Of a stretch of 64,000 bases of DNA, positions 10,615-20,718 are shown one piece after another. A program made the position numbers and the translations under genes. Where the stretch lies: positions 81,748-145,747 of the forward strand of contig JACVGT010000021.1 in NCBI GenBank assembly GCA_018992685.1, written 5' to 3'. This DNA comes from Theionarchaea archaeon. Lineage in GTDB: Archaea > Methanobacteriota_B > Thermococci > Methanofastidiosales > SZ-28-30. The stretch's first letter is position 1. Every line of letters begins with the position of its first letter. The notes under the pieces are model-generated. The model searched no databases. It worked only from the letters and a program-made list of their open reading frames with translations, and was not told the origin of the DNA.

Positions 10615-10904
10615 AAGAGGTTACAGAGGAAAAAATCACCACCTACCTCGCCATCACAGAGAAGGCTCTATCAGTGCTGAAGGTCCTGCCTCCAGAAGGT
10701 TCCACACTGCGGAAAGTTGCCGAAGATATCCTCATGATGGCAACGTCATACTTCAATGACGCTCGCTACTACAAAGAGAAAGCCGACTATGTGACTGCCT
10801 TTGCCTGCGTCAATTATGCACATGGATACATAGACTCGGGGGTTAGAATGGGACTGTTCATGGGAGATGGCAGCGGACTCTTTGCATTTGAACCCGCAGA
10901 TTGA
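10611..10904 (+). CDS. DUF357-type small helical protein
   Basis: The 97-residue all-helical protein matches the archaeal DUF357 pattern: EKITTYLAITEKAL, then AEDILMMATSYFNDARYYKEKADYVTAFACVNYAHGYIDSGVRMGLF. The DARYYKEKADYVTAFAC...YGHGWIDAG-like core is the hallmark of that family. Function unknown. It overlaps the diphthine synthase stop by 4 nt and is presumably co-translated with it. Confidence 0.85.
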   Translation: MKEVTEEKITTYLAITEKALSVLKVLPPEGSTLRKVAEDILMMATSYFNDARYYKEKADYVTAFACVNYAHGYIDSGVRMGLFMGDGSGLFAFEPAD

Positions 10905-10947
10905 ATCTTGACGTTCAAGGAATGCAGTAGCCTGAACCGGCGGATCA

Positions 10948-13077
10948 TCACAAGTCACTGTCAACTAAAACAACCTGACCGAAGCTCGTTCCACCGTCTC
11001 CTGGAGGCACTTCACAGTGAAGGTACAGGTTGGTTCCTCTGCGGTGCATTTCCTTTCTCAGAACAGTGGTGATGATTTCATTGTATGCCACTCCTCCGGA
11101 GAATCCAACTGGCATGTGCAGATCTTCATAATGAGATACTACTTCACTGTATGCCCTGCCCAGAGCAGCGTGTGCTGTTCGGGCAATATCCTTCTTAGAC
11201 GCATTAATTTCAGAAATCTTCTTCACAAAGTCCCTCACCATGATTGCATCCCCTTCTACTTCCATTTCCAGACCAAGATCACATCCTCCCATGGCAAGAG
11301 ATTCCGCTTTCATGGCAGGCTCTCCTTCATACGTTCTCTCGTAACAGATTCCGGTTAGAACAGCCACACTATCCAGGAAGCGTCCAGTTGAAGAAGTGAG
11401 AACCTTTTCCTTCTTCAGCCGCGATAAAAGGATTCTCTGTTCTTCTGGGGAATAGCGGTAACCGGGAATTTCATGTTCCAAATAGCTGAGCAGCATCCTT
11501 TCTGGATATTTTGTAGCCAGATCTCCTCCAGGCATGGGCACATATTCCAGGTGGCCAAGTCTCTCTGACGCTGTAAGTATTTCACCCCCCCACACATTTC
11601 CGTCCAGCCCGTATCCCGCACCATCAGCTGTGATTACCACCATCTCCTGATTATGCTCGGCCATCAGCCCACGTGCGTGCGCGAAATGGTGCTGTACCTT
11701 CTTCAAAGGAATCCCGTGCGTTTCACAGAATTCCTCAGCCTGCCGCCCTGTGGAGTACTGGGGATGCAGATCAGATACGATTAGCTCAACAGCAGACCAA
11801 TCAATTCCCAGCAATCGCATCATATGGGAAATGGCTTCCTTCTGGAATAAGAGAGTGTCATAGTGTGACGTATCCCCTATGTGCTGGGAAAGAAAGGCTT
11901 TTCTTCCTTTGGTGATGCAGAATGTGTTGTTCAGCTCCCCACCTACTGCCAGGACGACTTTTTCGTGTGTCACCGGAATTCCCCGGGGCACAAATCCTCG
12001 GGACCTTCTGATGAACATCCCATTCCTGATAACAGAATCATCGCACCGGTTGACAATTCTGAGATCGTGAGCAAGAAAGGCATCTGCAACGGGTAGCTCC
12101 TGTCGCGCAGCAGCATTGTCGACTATCATAGGGTTGCCTGGGAAATTGGCTGAGGTCATGACAAACACGTCACTGTGACTGAAGTGAAACAGTATGTGAT
12201 GAACAGGTGCATAGGGCAGCATGATCCCTATGGTGTGGAGTCCTGGAGCTACAGCTTCCAATGGAATCTTCTTGGGCAAAACGACAATGGGTCGCATCCA
12301 GGATTCCATGAGGTTTTCCTCCCCCCGGAAGTGAGCCAGGGCTCTGACTGCTTCTATGTTGCGAGCCATCAGAGCAAAGGGCTGTTGCGGACGATTGAGC
12401 GCTTTTCTCAACGTTGTGACCACTTCATTATCTATTCTACACGCAATATGATATCCGCCCAACCCCTTTATGGCCACAATGTTATCTGCGTCCAGAAGAC
12501 GTGCGGCCTTCTCTATGGACATGTCATACTTGGGGCCCTCTTGTGGACAGCACACGGGCTCTGCATGGTATCGTCTATCTGTAATGGTCGTATACTGTTC
12601 TTGACAGAATTCACACAGGGGAAAGGCCTTCATAGATGTCTTTTCTCGGTCATATGGAATTTCTTCAATGATAGTAAATCGCGGACCACAATTTGTGCAA
12701 TTTATAAATGGATACATATACCTTCTATCTGACGGTGAGAAGAGCTCTTCCAGGCAGTCATCACAGACTGCAATGTCTGGAGGGATTATTGATTCACCAC
12801 CTTCCCTCTTCCGGCTTTTCACAACTTCAAACGTCTTGAAGTTCTGATCAGGAAGCTCTTCTTTCTCAATTCTGTCAATTTCTGATATGGGCGGCTTCTC
12901 GTTCTGTAGATCGTTTAAGAAATGCTCAATATCTTCTGCGGATCCCTCTACGGAAATCTCAACGTGATCTCCCACGTTGGCTATATACCCTCTGAGGTTA
13001 TTCTCCAGCGCAATGCGGTGAATGAAAGGGCGGAACCCCACTGCCTGGACGATACCGTGCACCTGAAGTTTGAGCAT
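10948..13077 (-). CDS. hypF: Carbamoyltransferase HypF
   Basis: The 709-residue protein makes the carbamoyl group that HypE turns into the cyanide ligand of [NiFe] hydrogenases. Order: acylphosphatase domain (VHGIVQAVGFRPFIHRIA), zinc-finger region (CDDC, CTNCGPRFT, CEFC), YrdC-like domain (LLDADNIVAIKGLGGYHIACR) and a Kae1-like carbamoyltransferase domain (VQHHFAHARGLMAEHN, GGVAYNEI). ATG at 13077 is chosen over one at 13128 because it begins at the acylphosphatase domain and a TTTAAA box lies about 23 nt upstream. The fourth zinc motif, normally ACPxCGP, reads CCPQEGP. No hydrogenase genes are in the window. Confidence 0.96.
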   Translation of the reverse strand: MLKLQVHGIVQAVGFRPFIHRIALENNLRGYIANVGDHVEISVEGSAEDIEHFLNDLQNEKPPISEIDRIEKEELPDQNFKTFEVVKSRKREGGESIIPPDIAVCDDCLEELFSPSDRRYMYPFINCTNCGPRFTIIEEIPYDREKTSMKAFPLCEFCQEQYTTITDRRYHAEPVCCPQEGPKYDMSIEKAARLLDADNIVAIKGLGGYHIACRIDNEVVTTLRKALNRPQQPFALMARNIEAVRALAHFRGEENLMESWMRPIVVLPKKIPLEAVAPGLHTIGIMLPYAPVHHILFHFSHSDVFVMTSANFPGNPMIVDNAAARQELPVADAFLAHDLRIVNRCDDSVIRNGMFIRRSRGFVPRGIPVTHEKVVLAVGGELNNTFCITKGRKAFLSQHIGDTSHYDTLLFQKEAISHMMRLLGIDWSAVELIVSDLHPQYSTGRQAEEFCETHGIPLKKVQHHFAHARGLMAEHNQEMVVITADGAGYGLDGNVWGGEILTASERLGHLEYVPMPGGDLATKYPERMLLSYLEHEIPGYRYSPEEQRILLSRLKKEKVLTSSTGRFLDSVAVLTGICYERTYEGEPAMKAESLAMGGCDLGLEMEVEGDAIMVRDFVKKISEINASKKDIARTAHAALGRAYSEVVSHYEDLHMPVGFSGGVAYNEIITTVLRKEMHRRGTNLYLHCEVPPGDGGTSFGQVVLVDSDL

Positions 13078-13312
13078 AATCCTCCCACTTGATGGACTTT
13101 TAAATCCCTTTTGGTTTGACAGACGCACGAACCGTGTTCGTGGCAGACCAGCGCTGCCGTATTAGTGAGTGACTGCTATCACTGGTTCTATGACACCTGT
13201 GCTTGCCCTCGCTTGATATGTCTGCCTTTCGTTGCACCGGCCTGCAATGTGACGTCTTTTCTGTACCTGACGCATAGAAAATTCTTAAGAAGCCAGCCCG
13301 TCATGATGCAAT

Positions 13313-14032
13313 ATGAACCCTGCACATTTGTTGTGTGATCCTGACAAGGTCGCAAGGTCTGTACTTCTCCCCGGAGATCCCAGAAGATCTGAGTGGATAG
13401 CAGATTTCTTTGATAATACAGAAAAAGTTGCACACAACAGAGAATTCCTCCTGTTCACTGGTGAGTACAAAGGTGTTCCAGTTTCTGTATGCTCCACAGG
13501 AATTGGCTCTCCTTCAGCAGTCATAGCTCTCGAAGAGCTCATCATGTGTGGTGCAAAGACTTTCATCAGAGTGGGCACGTGCGGTGCCCTCCAGGAGAAC
13601 ATTGATATCGGGGATTTAGTCATACCTCTGGCCAGCTGCAGAGGAGAAGGAACATCCTCACGGTACGCCCCTCCTGAATTCCCTGCAGTTGCTGACCCTG
13701 ATGTTGTCGGGAGCTTAAGAAAGGCAGCTCCCGCAGCACATGTGGGTATTGTGTGGACTGATGATTCTTTCTATTGCTCGGGTGCGCAGTGCTGGCATTC
13801 TCTGGGGATTCTAGCAGTGGAAATGGAATGTGCGTCTTTGTTCACCGTGTCTTTGCTTAAGAAAGTGCAGACGGGAGCAATACTGGCTGTGGATGGGAAC
13901 ATCCTTTTGGGAACGTGTAAGAGTGATAGAAAGGCTACTGATCACACAGAAGTTTCTCAGGAAACACGGGAAGGTATTGAAAGAGAGATCGAGGCAGCTC
14001 TGGAAGCAGTGGTGTACTTGAGCCGGGAATAG
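13313..14032 (+). CDS. Uridine phosphorylase-family nucleoside phosphorylase
   Basis: The 239-residue protein belongs to the PNP/UDP family that splits nucleosides with phosphate. Visible signatures are LLPGDPRRSEWIADFF (phosphate-binding start), STGIGSPSAVIALEELI, RVGTCGALQENIDIGDLVIP and the substrate loop VEMECASLFTVSLL. Uridine phosphorylase is the closest guess from the motif set; purine specificity cannot be excluded. A T-run near 14077 follows the gene. It is monocistronic and convergent to nothing nearby. Confidence 0.9.
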   Translation: MNPAHLLCDPDKVARSVLLPGDPRRSEWIADFFDNTEKVAHNREFLLFTGEYKGVPVSVCSTGIGSPSAVIALEELIMCGAKTFIRVGTCGALQENIDIGDLVIPLASCRGEGTSSRYAPPEFPAVADPDVVGSLRKAAPAAHVGIVWTDDSFYCSGAQCWHSLGILAVEMECASLFTVSLLKKVQTGAILAVDGNILLGTCKSDRKATDHTEVSQETREGIEREIEAALEAVVYLSRE

Positions 14033-14176
14033 CCCATATCATCACACATGCAGTGATCCAAGGTCGCTTTCGCGTGCTTTTTCTCATTCCCCTTCCTGGA
14101 CACTAGAAAGAGGTAACACAATCAAGGAGGAAAAGTTTGCCCTTAACGTGTAACTCCGCGTACAGAACACATATAT

Positions 14177-14203
14177 TTACATTGGTCAAATTGATCAAGG
14201 TAA
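14177..14203. promoter_or_regulatory. 27-bp near-perfect palindrome upstream of ATP synthase operon
   Basis: Half-sites TTACATTGGTCAA and TTGATCAAGGTAA flank a central A; 11 of 13 positions are complementary. It directly follows a TATA-like ATATATTTA (about 14171-14179) and lies about 110 nt before the first atp gene. The placement fits a repressor site over a distal promoter. The regulator is not identified. Confidence 0.55.
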
Positions 14204-14283
14204 ACTTGTCATAGGTAAAATCTGGGAATCATCCAGCATCAATTACCTCTTTACACAGAGTCCACGCCTTTTCCAGCGAAACG

Positions 14284-14292
14284 CTTATAAAT
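14284..14292 (+). promoter_or_regulatory. Proximal TATA box of A-ATP synthase operon
   Basis: CTTATAAAT lies about 25-30 nt upstream of the GTG start of the H subunit (14316), predicting a nearly leaderless transcript. A second possible promoter (about 14171) overlaps the palindrome. Confidence 0.6.
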
Positions 14293-14315
14293 GAACTGCC
14301 CTTTACCATTTCAAG

Positions 14316-14648
14316 GTGACAGACGTGACATTGGAAGTACTCAGAGAAATCAGAGAAACAGAAGAGAAAGCAGAGAATATCATAGAAAGGGCGCGCATTG
14401 AAGCACAGGGTATAATTCGCGACGCCAGACAAGAGGCAGACAGATTATTTCAAAAGGAACAGGATGAAGCCCAGAAAAGTGGGGAAAAAAAGAAGAAGAG
14501 GATCATAGAGGACGCCAAAAAAGAGGCAGAAGATATCAGGAAGGAAGCAGAACGGCAGATTCAGGAAATTGCCACTATTCCAGAAAAGAAGGTCGATGAA
14601 GCAGTAACAGAAATTGTCAATAGAGTGAGAAAAGATGCCAGTACCTAA
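14316..14648 (+). CDS. ahaH: A-type ATP synthase subunit H
   Basis: The 110-residue protein is almost entirely helical and charged (EIRETEEKAENIIERARIEA, then RDARQEADRLFQKEQDEAQ), matching subunit H/G of the peripheral stalk, which pairs with subunit E in a coiled coil. The start is GTG at 14316. It is first in the operon order H-I-K-E-C-F-A-B-D and overlaps the I gene by 14 bp. Confidence 0.9.
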   Translation: MTDVTLEVLREIRETEEKAENIIERARIEAQGIIRDARQEADRLFQKEQDEAQKSGEKKKKRIIEDAKKEAEDIRKEAERQIQEIATIPEKKVDEAVTEIVNRVRKDAST

Positions 14649-16611
14649 GATGCTCAAGGTGCACATAGTTGCCCATGCTGACTATAAGGACAAAGTCATA
14701 GAAAAGCTCCATGATGCAGGTCTCGTTGAGGTGGAAAGCTTCATTGAGATACCTGAAGGGTTGCACACAGAAGATGTGGATACAGGCGATCTTGAACGCA
14801 GATTGGCCGATCTGACCTTCGGCATTGAGTTCTTGTATAGATTCAGTGAGAAACCCAACCTTCTAGAGAGTTTCTTTCTTCCCCGTTACAAGATAGAAAG
14901 AAAGGATTACGACTCTGCTGTCAAGGAATTCGATTTTTCAATCATAGAGGAGGCGAAAGAACTCGACCAGACTCTTTCTGAACTGAAAAACGAAGAGACC
15001 CGGCTCAAATCTATTATTCAGCAGTTGCAGCCGTGGGAAAACCTGGGCATTGCTGTCCGTGACTTTGAGACAGTGAGAACTGTCACTGAGGTAGGAATCA
15101 TTCCTACCGAGGCTGTGAGCGAAATCTCACAGGTGGACCATGTTCATGTGGAGATTCCACTCTCCACTGAGAGGAAAACATGGATATCTGTCACCTATTT
15201 GAAAGATTACAGCGATGATATGGAGACAATCTTCCGGAAGCTGGATTTCCAGAAAGTGTCACTTCCTGGAGGGAGCGAGGGGACTCCAGCAGAAACTATT
15301 GAAGAAGCAAGACACCAGATTCAGGAGCTTCAGAAGGAGAGGGAGAAAGCGGAAGAACGGGGTGCGGCTCTTGCTGAAAAACGAATGCATTTGATGATTG
15401 TATACGACCATTACGCGGACATTAAGAAAAAACATGATGTCAGAAAGAATTTTGCCAGTACGGAAAAATCCTTCATTCTACAAGGGTGGATCAAAAAGGA
15501 GGATCTTCCCGTACTAGAAAAGGAACTCTCTTTCATTGATGAAGTGGAGATTTCCAGTTATGAGCCATCTGACATAGATGATGTTCCGGTGGAGATAGAA
15601 AACAAAAGAGCATTCAAGCCCTTTGAGGTCATCACCCGGATCTACGGCCTCCCCCTGTACAAGGAGATCGATCCCACCCTGCTGCTTTTTCCCTTTTTCA
15701 TTGTATTTTTTGGATTATGTCTTTCCGATTTTGTGTATGGGGCAGTTCTCATCCTGCTCTCTGTGTTTGCCCTGAAGAAAATAAAGATCGGGCCTGATGC
15801 CGTACTCTTGTTCAAGGTGTTGATTGTGGGTGGAGCAGTCACCATGGTGCTCGGCCTTTTGACAGGTGGATGGGCAGGCGATCTCACCATGTATTTACCC
15901 CAACAGCTTTCATTTCTGGAAAATGTCAGAGAGTCTCTTACGGTGATTAATTTGTTGGAAAACCCCATTCTTATGTTGGAAATAGCCCTGATCTTGGGAT
16001 TGATCCAGGTATGGGTGGGGATCTTAATTCGTGGATACATGAATGTGCGAGACGGGTATTATCTTGACGCCATCTTTGACCAGGGATTGTGGTTGTTGTT
16101 GCTTCCCGTGGGTACACTTACCCTGGTAAATAAGATGTTTGGTGTTGATGTGCCTGCAGCAGACCTCATGTTCAATCTCTCGCTGGGTGCTCTGGCAGGG
16201 TTGGTTCTGACGCAGGGACGCTATCAGAAAGCAAAGAACCCTGTAGTGGCCTTAGGGAAGAAAGCAATGGTGGGAGTGCTCAGTATCTACAATATTTTCG
16301 GGTATCTTGGAGATGTGCTCAGTTATTCACGTATTCTGGCCTTGGGATTGGCCACAGCAGCTCTGGCATCTGCTTTTAACATGGTGGCTGTACAGTTTTC
16401 AGGAGCGAAGATACTGGGACCAGTTATCATGGTGGTATTCCTCATTTTGCTGCACCTTTTGAATATTATCATTTCTTCTCTGAGTGCTTTCGTGCACTCA
16501 GGAAGGCTCCAGTTTGTTGAATACTTTACTAAATTCTTGGAAGGAGGCGGACGCACATTCAAACCATTTGGATCTCGTCCAAAATATGTAAAAATCAAAG
16601 AGGAGGACTAG
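14635..16611 (+). CDS. atpI: A-type ATP synthase subunit I (a)
   Basis: The 658-residue membrane stator subunit has an N-terminal soluble coiled-coil arm (about 1-340) and a C-terminal domain with about eight membrane segments (340-640). The conserved Arg-containing helix near LGDVLSYSRILALGLATAALASAFN marks the ion path. It forms the half-channels for ions together with the K ring. The start is ATG 14635; ATG 14650 (MLKVHIVAHADYKDKV) is equally plausible and would avoid the overlap with subunit H. Confidence 0.95.
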   Translation: MPVPKMLKVHIVAHADYKDKVIEKLHDAGLVEVESFIEIPEGLHTEDVDTGDLERRLADLTFGIEFLYRFSEKPNLLESFFLPRYKIERKDYDSAVKEFDFSIIEEAKELDQTLSELKNEETRLKSIIQQLQPWENLGIAVRDFETVRTVTEVGIIPTEAVSEISQVDHVHVEIPLSTERKTWISVTYLKDYSDDMETIFRKLDFQKVSLPGGSEGTPAETIEEARHQIQELQKEREKAEERGAALAEKRMHLMIVYDHYADIKKKHDVRKNFASTEKSFILQGWIKKEDLPVLEKELSFIDEVEISSYEPSDIDDVPVEIENKRAFKPFEVITRIYGLPLYKEIDPTLLLFPFFIVFFGLCLSDFVYGAVLILLSVFALKKIKIGPDAVLLFKVLIVGGAVTMVLGLLTGGWAGDLTMYLPQQLSFLENVRESLTVINLLENPILMLEIALILGLIQVWVGILIRGYMNVRDGYYLDAIFDQGLWLLLLPVGTLTLVNKMFGVDVPAADLMFNLSLGALAGLVLTQGRYQKAKNPVVALGKKAMVGVLSIYNIFGYLGDVLSYSRILALGLATAALASAFNMVAVQFSGAKILGPVIMVVFLILLHLLNIIISSLSAFVHSGRLQFVEYFTKFLEGGGRTFKPFGSRPKYVKIKEED

Positions 16612-17103
<492 letters not shown>

Positions 17104-17107
17104 TGCT

Positions 17108-17692
17108 ATGGGAGTAGAAGATATCAAGAGGAAGATAATTACCGATGCGGAAAAGGAAAAGGAGAAGATCCTAGAGGAAGCCAGGGAGAAAGCAGCCCAC
17201 ATCATGGACGAAAAGAGGAAATCTGCCCAGAAAAGGAAAGAAGAAATCCTTTCTAGAGCAGAAAAGGATGGCGAAATGGAGAAGAGCAGGATCTTGACTA
17301 TCGAAAAGCTCGAATCCAGGAAAAATCTGCTGGCAGCAAAGCAGACTGTCATACAGCGCGTATTTGATGCCGCCCTGGAGCACCTATCTGCCTCAGATGA
17401 ATATGAAGGAATTCTGGCAGAACGCATTACACACGTGGCTCATGGAGGGGAGGAAATCATTCTCTCTCCCAGAGATAGAAAGCACCTGGGCAAGGCTTTT
17501 TTTGACAGGGTGAACTCCACATTGAGCCAGCCTCTGACTCCGTCCACTGAAACCAGGAACATTGCAGGAGGATTCATATTGAAGAGGGGCGACATTGAGA
17601 TCAATGAAAGCTTCGACATGCAGATGCGTGAACTGCGGGATGACATGGAACGTGAGGTAGCACACATTCTCTTTTCAGGTGATAGCAGGTGA
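17108..17692 (+). CDS. atpE: A-type ATP synthase subunit E
   Basis: The 194-residue peripheral-stalk subunit has a long N-terminal coiled coil (about 1-85, rich in Lys/Glu) and a C-terminal globular domain (about 95-194, ending MEREVAHILF) that contacts subunit B. The start is ATG 17108, 4 nt after atpK. The stop overlaps the GTG start of subunit C (GTGA). Confidence 0.93.
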   Translation: MGVEDIKRKIITDAEKEKEKILEEAREKAAHIMDEKRKSAQKRKEEILSRAEKDGEMEKSRILTIEKLESRKNLLAAKQTVIQRVFDAALEHLSASDEYEGILAERITHVAHGGEEIILSPRDRKHLGKAFFDRVNSTLSQPLTPSTETRNIAGGFILKRGDIEINESFDMQMRELRDDMEREVAHILFSGDSR

Positions 17693-18663
17693 CGGGCTCC
17701 AAGTATGCCTATGCATTCGGAAGGATAAAGGCCCTTGAAGTGGGATTGATCGATGCATCCCAGCTCAAGAGGATGATCGATGCCCGCACAGCTCAGGACG
17801 CAGTGAAGATTGTGGCAGAAACATCATATGGAACCTATCTTTCTGAGAGTCCAGACATACCAGAAATTGAGCGTGCTATCCTTCAAGAAGTGGAAAGGAC
17901 CTACCAGGTTGTGGGGAAGATATCGCCCGAGAAGGCTGTTACTGATCTTCTTCAGCTCAAGTATGATATACACAATATCAAGATCTTACTCAAGTCGCAG
18001 ATAACAGGAAAGGACCTGTCTCATCTGCTGGTGCCCCTGGGGAGAGAAGGTTCTGGCGCATTGAAGGCAGCATGCGATGGAGATCTGAAGGCAGTATCCC
18101 CTGAGGTAGCACAGATCATTCAGAAAGCACTCTCGCTGTATGAAGAGAGCGGGGATTTTCAGAAAGTCCAGTTCTTTCTGGACAGGGAGCATTCCCTTTT
18201 GCTCAGTGAGGGTTTCAGTGAAATCCCTTTCCTGCGGCAGTACAATGCCCTTGCAGTTGATCTAGAGAATATTCGCAACTTCATCAGAGCAGAAAAGATG
18301 GAAATCGGGTTTGAGGAGGTCTTCTTGTCAGGAGGGACACTGGTGCTGGCTTTTTTTTCTGAGGTAAAGGATCAACCCGCTGACTACTTTATGGAATCCA
18401 CCAGGAATCGTGATTTTGCAGGTGTGGTTCATGAGGGGTTGACTGCCTATCAGGAGACAGGCTCACTCTCTCGTTACGAGACGCTGGTAGACAACTTCCT
18501 CATGGAGTACATGAAGAAAGCAAAGACATACTCCCTTTCTCTTGAGCCGGTAGTTGGATACCTCTTTGCCAAAGAACGGGAGGCAAAAGTGGTGAGACAG
18601 ATACTTATTTCAAAAATGAAAGGGATCGATATCACAGGAAGGGTGAGTGACGTTTATGAATAA
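17689..18663 (+). CDS. atpC: A-type ATP synthase subunit C
   Basis: The 324-residue all-helical subunit C (V-ATPase d type) joins the central stalk to the K ring. Typical features are YAYAFGRIKALEVGLI at the N-terminus, LLQLKYDIHNIKILLKSQI in the middle, and GYLFAKEREAKVVRQILISKMKGI near the C-terminus. It starts with GTG overlapping the atpE stop. Confidence 0.95.
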   Translation: MTGSKYAYAFGRIKALEVGLIDASQLKRMIDARTAQDAVKIVAETSYGTYLSESPDIPEIERAILQEVERTYQVVGKISPEKAVTDLLQLKYDIHNIKILLKSQITGKDLSHLLVPLGREGSGALKAACDGDLKAVSPEVAQIIQKALSLYEESGDFQKVQFFLDREHSLLLSEGFSEIPFLRQYNALAVDLENIRNFIRAEKMEIGFEEVFLSGGTLVLAFFSEVKDQPADYFMESTRNRDFAGVVHEGLTAYQETGSLSRYETLVDNFLMEYMKKAKTYSLSLEPVVGYLFAKEREAKVVRQILISKMKGIDITGRVSDVYE

Positions 18664-18973
18664 GATAGCAATGATATCAGATAGAGAGACAGGATTGATC
18701 TTTAAGAACATGGGAATCGATAGTCTGGAGGCTGAAACTCCCGACATGGCCTCTGCACTCCTGAGAGAACACGCCAAGGAGTATGGAATCATCTTCATCA
18801 CGGAAGACCTGGCAGTACAGATTGCAGGTACTATTGAGGAATATGCATCTTCAAGTCTTCCTGCAGTCATTGAAATACCTTCATTTGAGGGGCCAAAAGG
18901 CCTGGGCAAAATGAAGATGAGACGCATCTGCGAAAAAGCTGCAGGTGCTGATATTCTGTTTAAGGAGGAATGA
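18656..18973 (+). CDS. atpF: A-type ATP synthase subunit F
   Basis: The 105-residue central-stalk subunit F has a small Rossmann-like fold: [20 protein letters not shown] at the start, then [18 protein letters not shown] and [15 protein letters not shown] 18656 gives the family N-terminus; GTG 18647 would add three residues. It overlaps the end of atpC, and its stop overlaps the start of atpA. Confidence 0.94.
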   Translation: MNKIAMISDRETGLIFKNMGIDSLEAETPDMASALLREHAKEYGIIFITEDLAVQIAGTIEEYASSSLPAVIEIPSFEGPKGLGKMKMRRICEKAAGADILFKEE

Positions 18974-20718
18974 TTATGGGTACAATTATCAAGGTGTCTG
19001 GACCCGTGGTGGTGGCAGAGAAGATGGAAAATGCCCGAATGTACGATGTGTGCAGGGTGGCAGACGAGCGGCTGATTGGTGAAATCATTGAGCTGCGAGG
19101 CGATAAAGCCACCATTCAAGTATATGAAGAGACAGCAGGATTAGGCCCGGGCGATCCCGTTGAATCCACAGGGAAACCATTGAGTGTGGAACTGGGTCCG
19201 GGAATGATTGAGTCAATTTATGATGGAATACAGAGACCTCTGGATGTGATCAGGGATAGAATTGGACCCCACATCAAGAGAGGAATTGAGCAACCTGGTA
19301 TTGACAGGAAAAAGAAGTGGGAGTTCCAGCCCTTGCTGAAAAAAGGGCAGAAAGTCGTGAGTGGAGATATCCTGGGCGTTGTGCAGGAAGGCCCCCTGGT
19401 GAGCCACCGGATTCTGATTCCCATAGGCTCAGAGGGAGAGATCGAAGAGATCTTTTCTGGAACCTTTACGGTGGAGGAAACTGTTGCCACCCTTGATGGC
19501 ACGGATATTTCTATGCTTCAGAAATGGCCTGTTCGAAAGGGGAGACCATACAAGGAGAAGCTGCCACCGTCCAGCCCACTGGTGACGGGGCAGCGCATTG
19601 TGGATACCTTCTTTCCCATGGCCAAGGGCGGGACTGCGTGCTGTCCGGGACCGTTTGGATCGGGAAAGACCGTGACACAGCACCAACTGGCGAAATGGGC
19701 AGAGGCAGATATCATATTCTTTGTAGGATGCGGAGAACGCGGTAATGAAATGGCAGAAGTGCTACGGGAATTCCCCGGGCTGCAGGATCCCAAGAGTGGG
19801 GAACCGCTGATGAAGAGAACTGTCTTGGTGGCCAATACTTCAGACATGCCCGTGGCAGCACGGGAAGCTTCCATTTACACGGGAATTACACTGGCAGAGT
19901 ATTTCAGAGATATGGGGTATTCAGTGGCCTTGATGGCAGATTCCACATCCAGGTGGGCTGAAGCACTGCGAGAGATATCAGGGCGGCTGGAAGAAATGCC
20001 AGGTGAAGAGGGGTACCCCGCATATCTGGCGTCCCGGCTGGCTGAATTCTATGAACGTGCAGGCAAGGTGGTTACCTTGGGGTCTGAGTACAGGGAAGGG
20101 TCATTGTCTGTAATTGGAGCAGTTTCTCCTCCCGGTGGGGACTTTTCAGAGCCTGTGACCCAGGCCACTCTGAGAATCACCAAGGTGTTCTGGGGCCTGG
20201 ATGCACGACTGGCCTTTGCCAGACACTTCCCGGCCATCGACTGGCTACAGAGTTATTCACTGTATCTGGACGATGTGAAAGACTGGTGGACTGAAAATGT
20301 TTCCGGGAACTGGAGAAGCTACCGGGATGAAGCCATGCGTATCCTGCAGGAAGAAGCGGAATTGGAAGAGATTGTACGGCTGGTAGGAGTTGAAGCCCTG
20401 TCCAACAGAGACCGATTGTTGTTGGAGACTGCAAAATCTCTGCGAGAAGATTTCCTTCACCAGAATGCGTACCATGAGATTGATACGTATACGTCTTCTG
20501 AAAAGCAGTTCACCATGCTGGAACTCATCCTTGATCTCCATCACTGGGGCCTGGATGCACTGGGCAGGGGTGCACCCATTAAGCCGATACTGGAATTGAA
20601 AGAAAGGGAAGATATCGCCAAACTCAAGTTCGTTTCAGAAGAGGAATTTCCCAAGGCACTGGAGGGGTTGAGGGAGCGAATACGAACTGCAGTGCAGTCC
20701 ATGAAGGGAGGAGATTGA
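18970..20718 (+). CDS. atpA: A-type ATP synthase catalytic subunit A
   Basis: The 582-residue catalytic subunit has Walker [18 protein letters not shown] near residue 226, the glutamate-containing [17 protein letters not shown], and the non-homologous insert characteristic of A/V-type A subunits (about 110-190). It hydrolyses or makes ATP at the A-B interface. The start overlaps the atpF stop (ATGA) and is preceded by AAGGAGG. Confidence 0.98.
   Translation: MIMGTIIKVSGPVVVAEKMENARMYDVCRVADERLIGEIIELRGDKATIQVYEETAGLGPGDPVESTGKPLSVELGPGMIESIYDGIQRPLDVIRDRIGPHIKRGIEQPGIDRKKKWEFQPLLKKGQKVVSGDILGVVQEGPLVSHRILIPIGSEGEIEEIFSGTFTVEETVATLDGTDISMLQKWPVRKGRPYKEKLPPSSPLVTGQRIVDTFFPMAKGGTACCPGPFGSGKTVTQHQLAKWAEADIIFFVGCGERGNEMAEVLREFPGLQDPKSGEPLMKRTVLVANTSDMPVAAREASIYTGITLAEYFRDMGYSVALMADSTSRWAEALREISGRLEEMPGEEGYPAYLASRLAEFYERAGKVVTLGSEYREGSLSVIGAVSPPGGDFSEPVTQATLRITKVFWGLDARLAFARHFPAIDWLQSYSLYLDDVKDWWTENVSGNWRSYRDEAMRILQEEAELEEIVRLVGVEALSNRDRLLLETAKSLREDFLHQNAYHEIDTYTSSEKQFTMLELILDLHHWGLDALGRGAPIKPILELKEREDIAKLKFVSEEEFPKALEGLRERIRTAVQSMKGGD

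Noticed and set aside
12175-12732. Long plus-strand frame inside hypF
   Set aside because: Antisense to well-conserved HypF domains; composition has no family resemblance, so it is a shadow.
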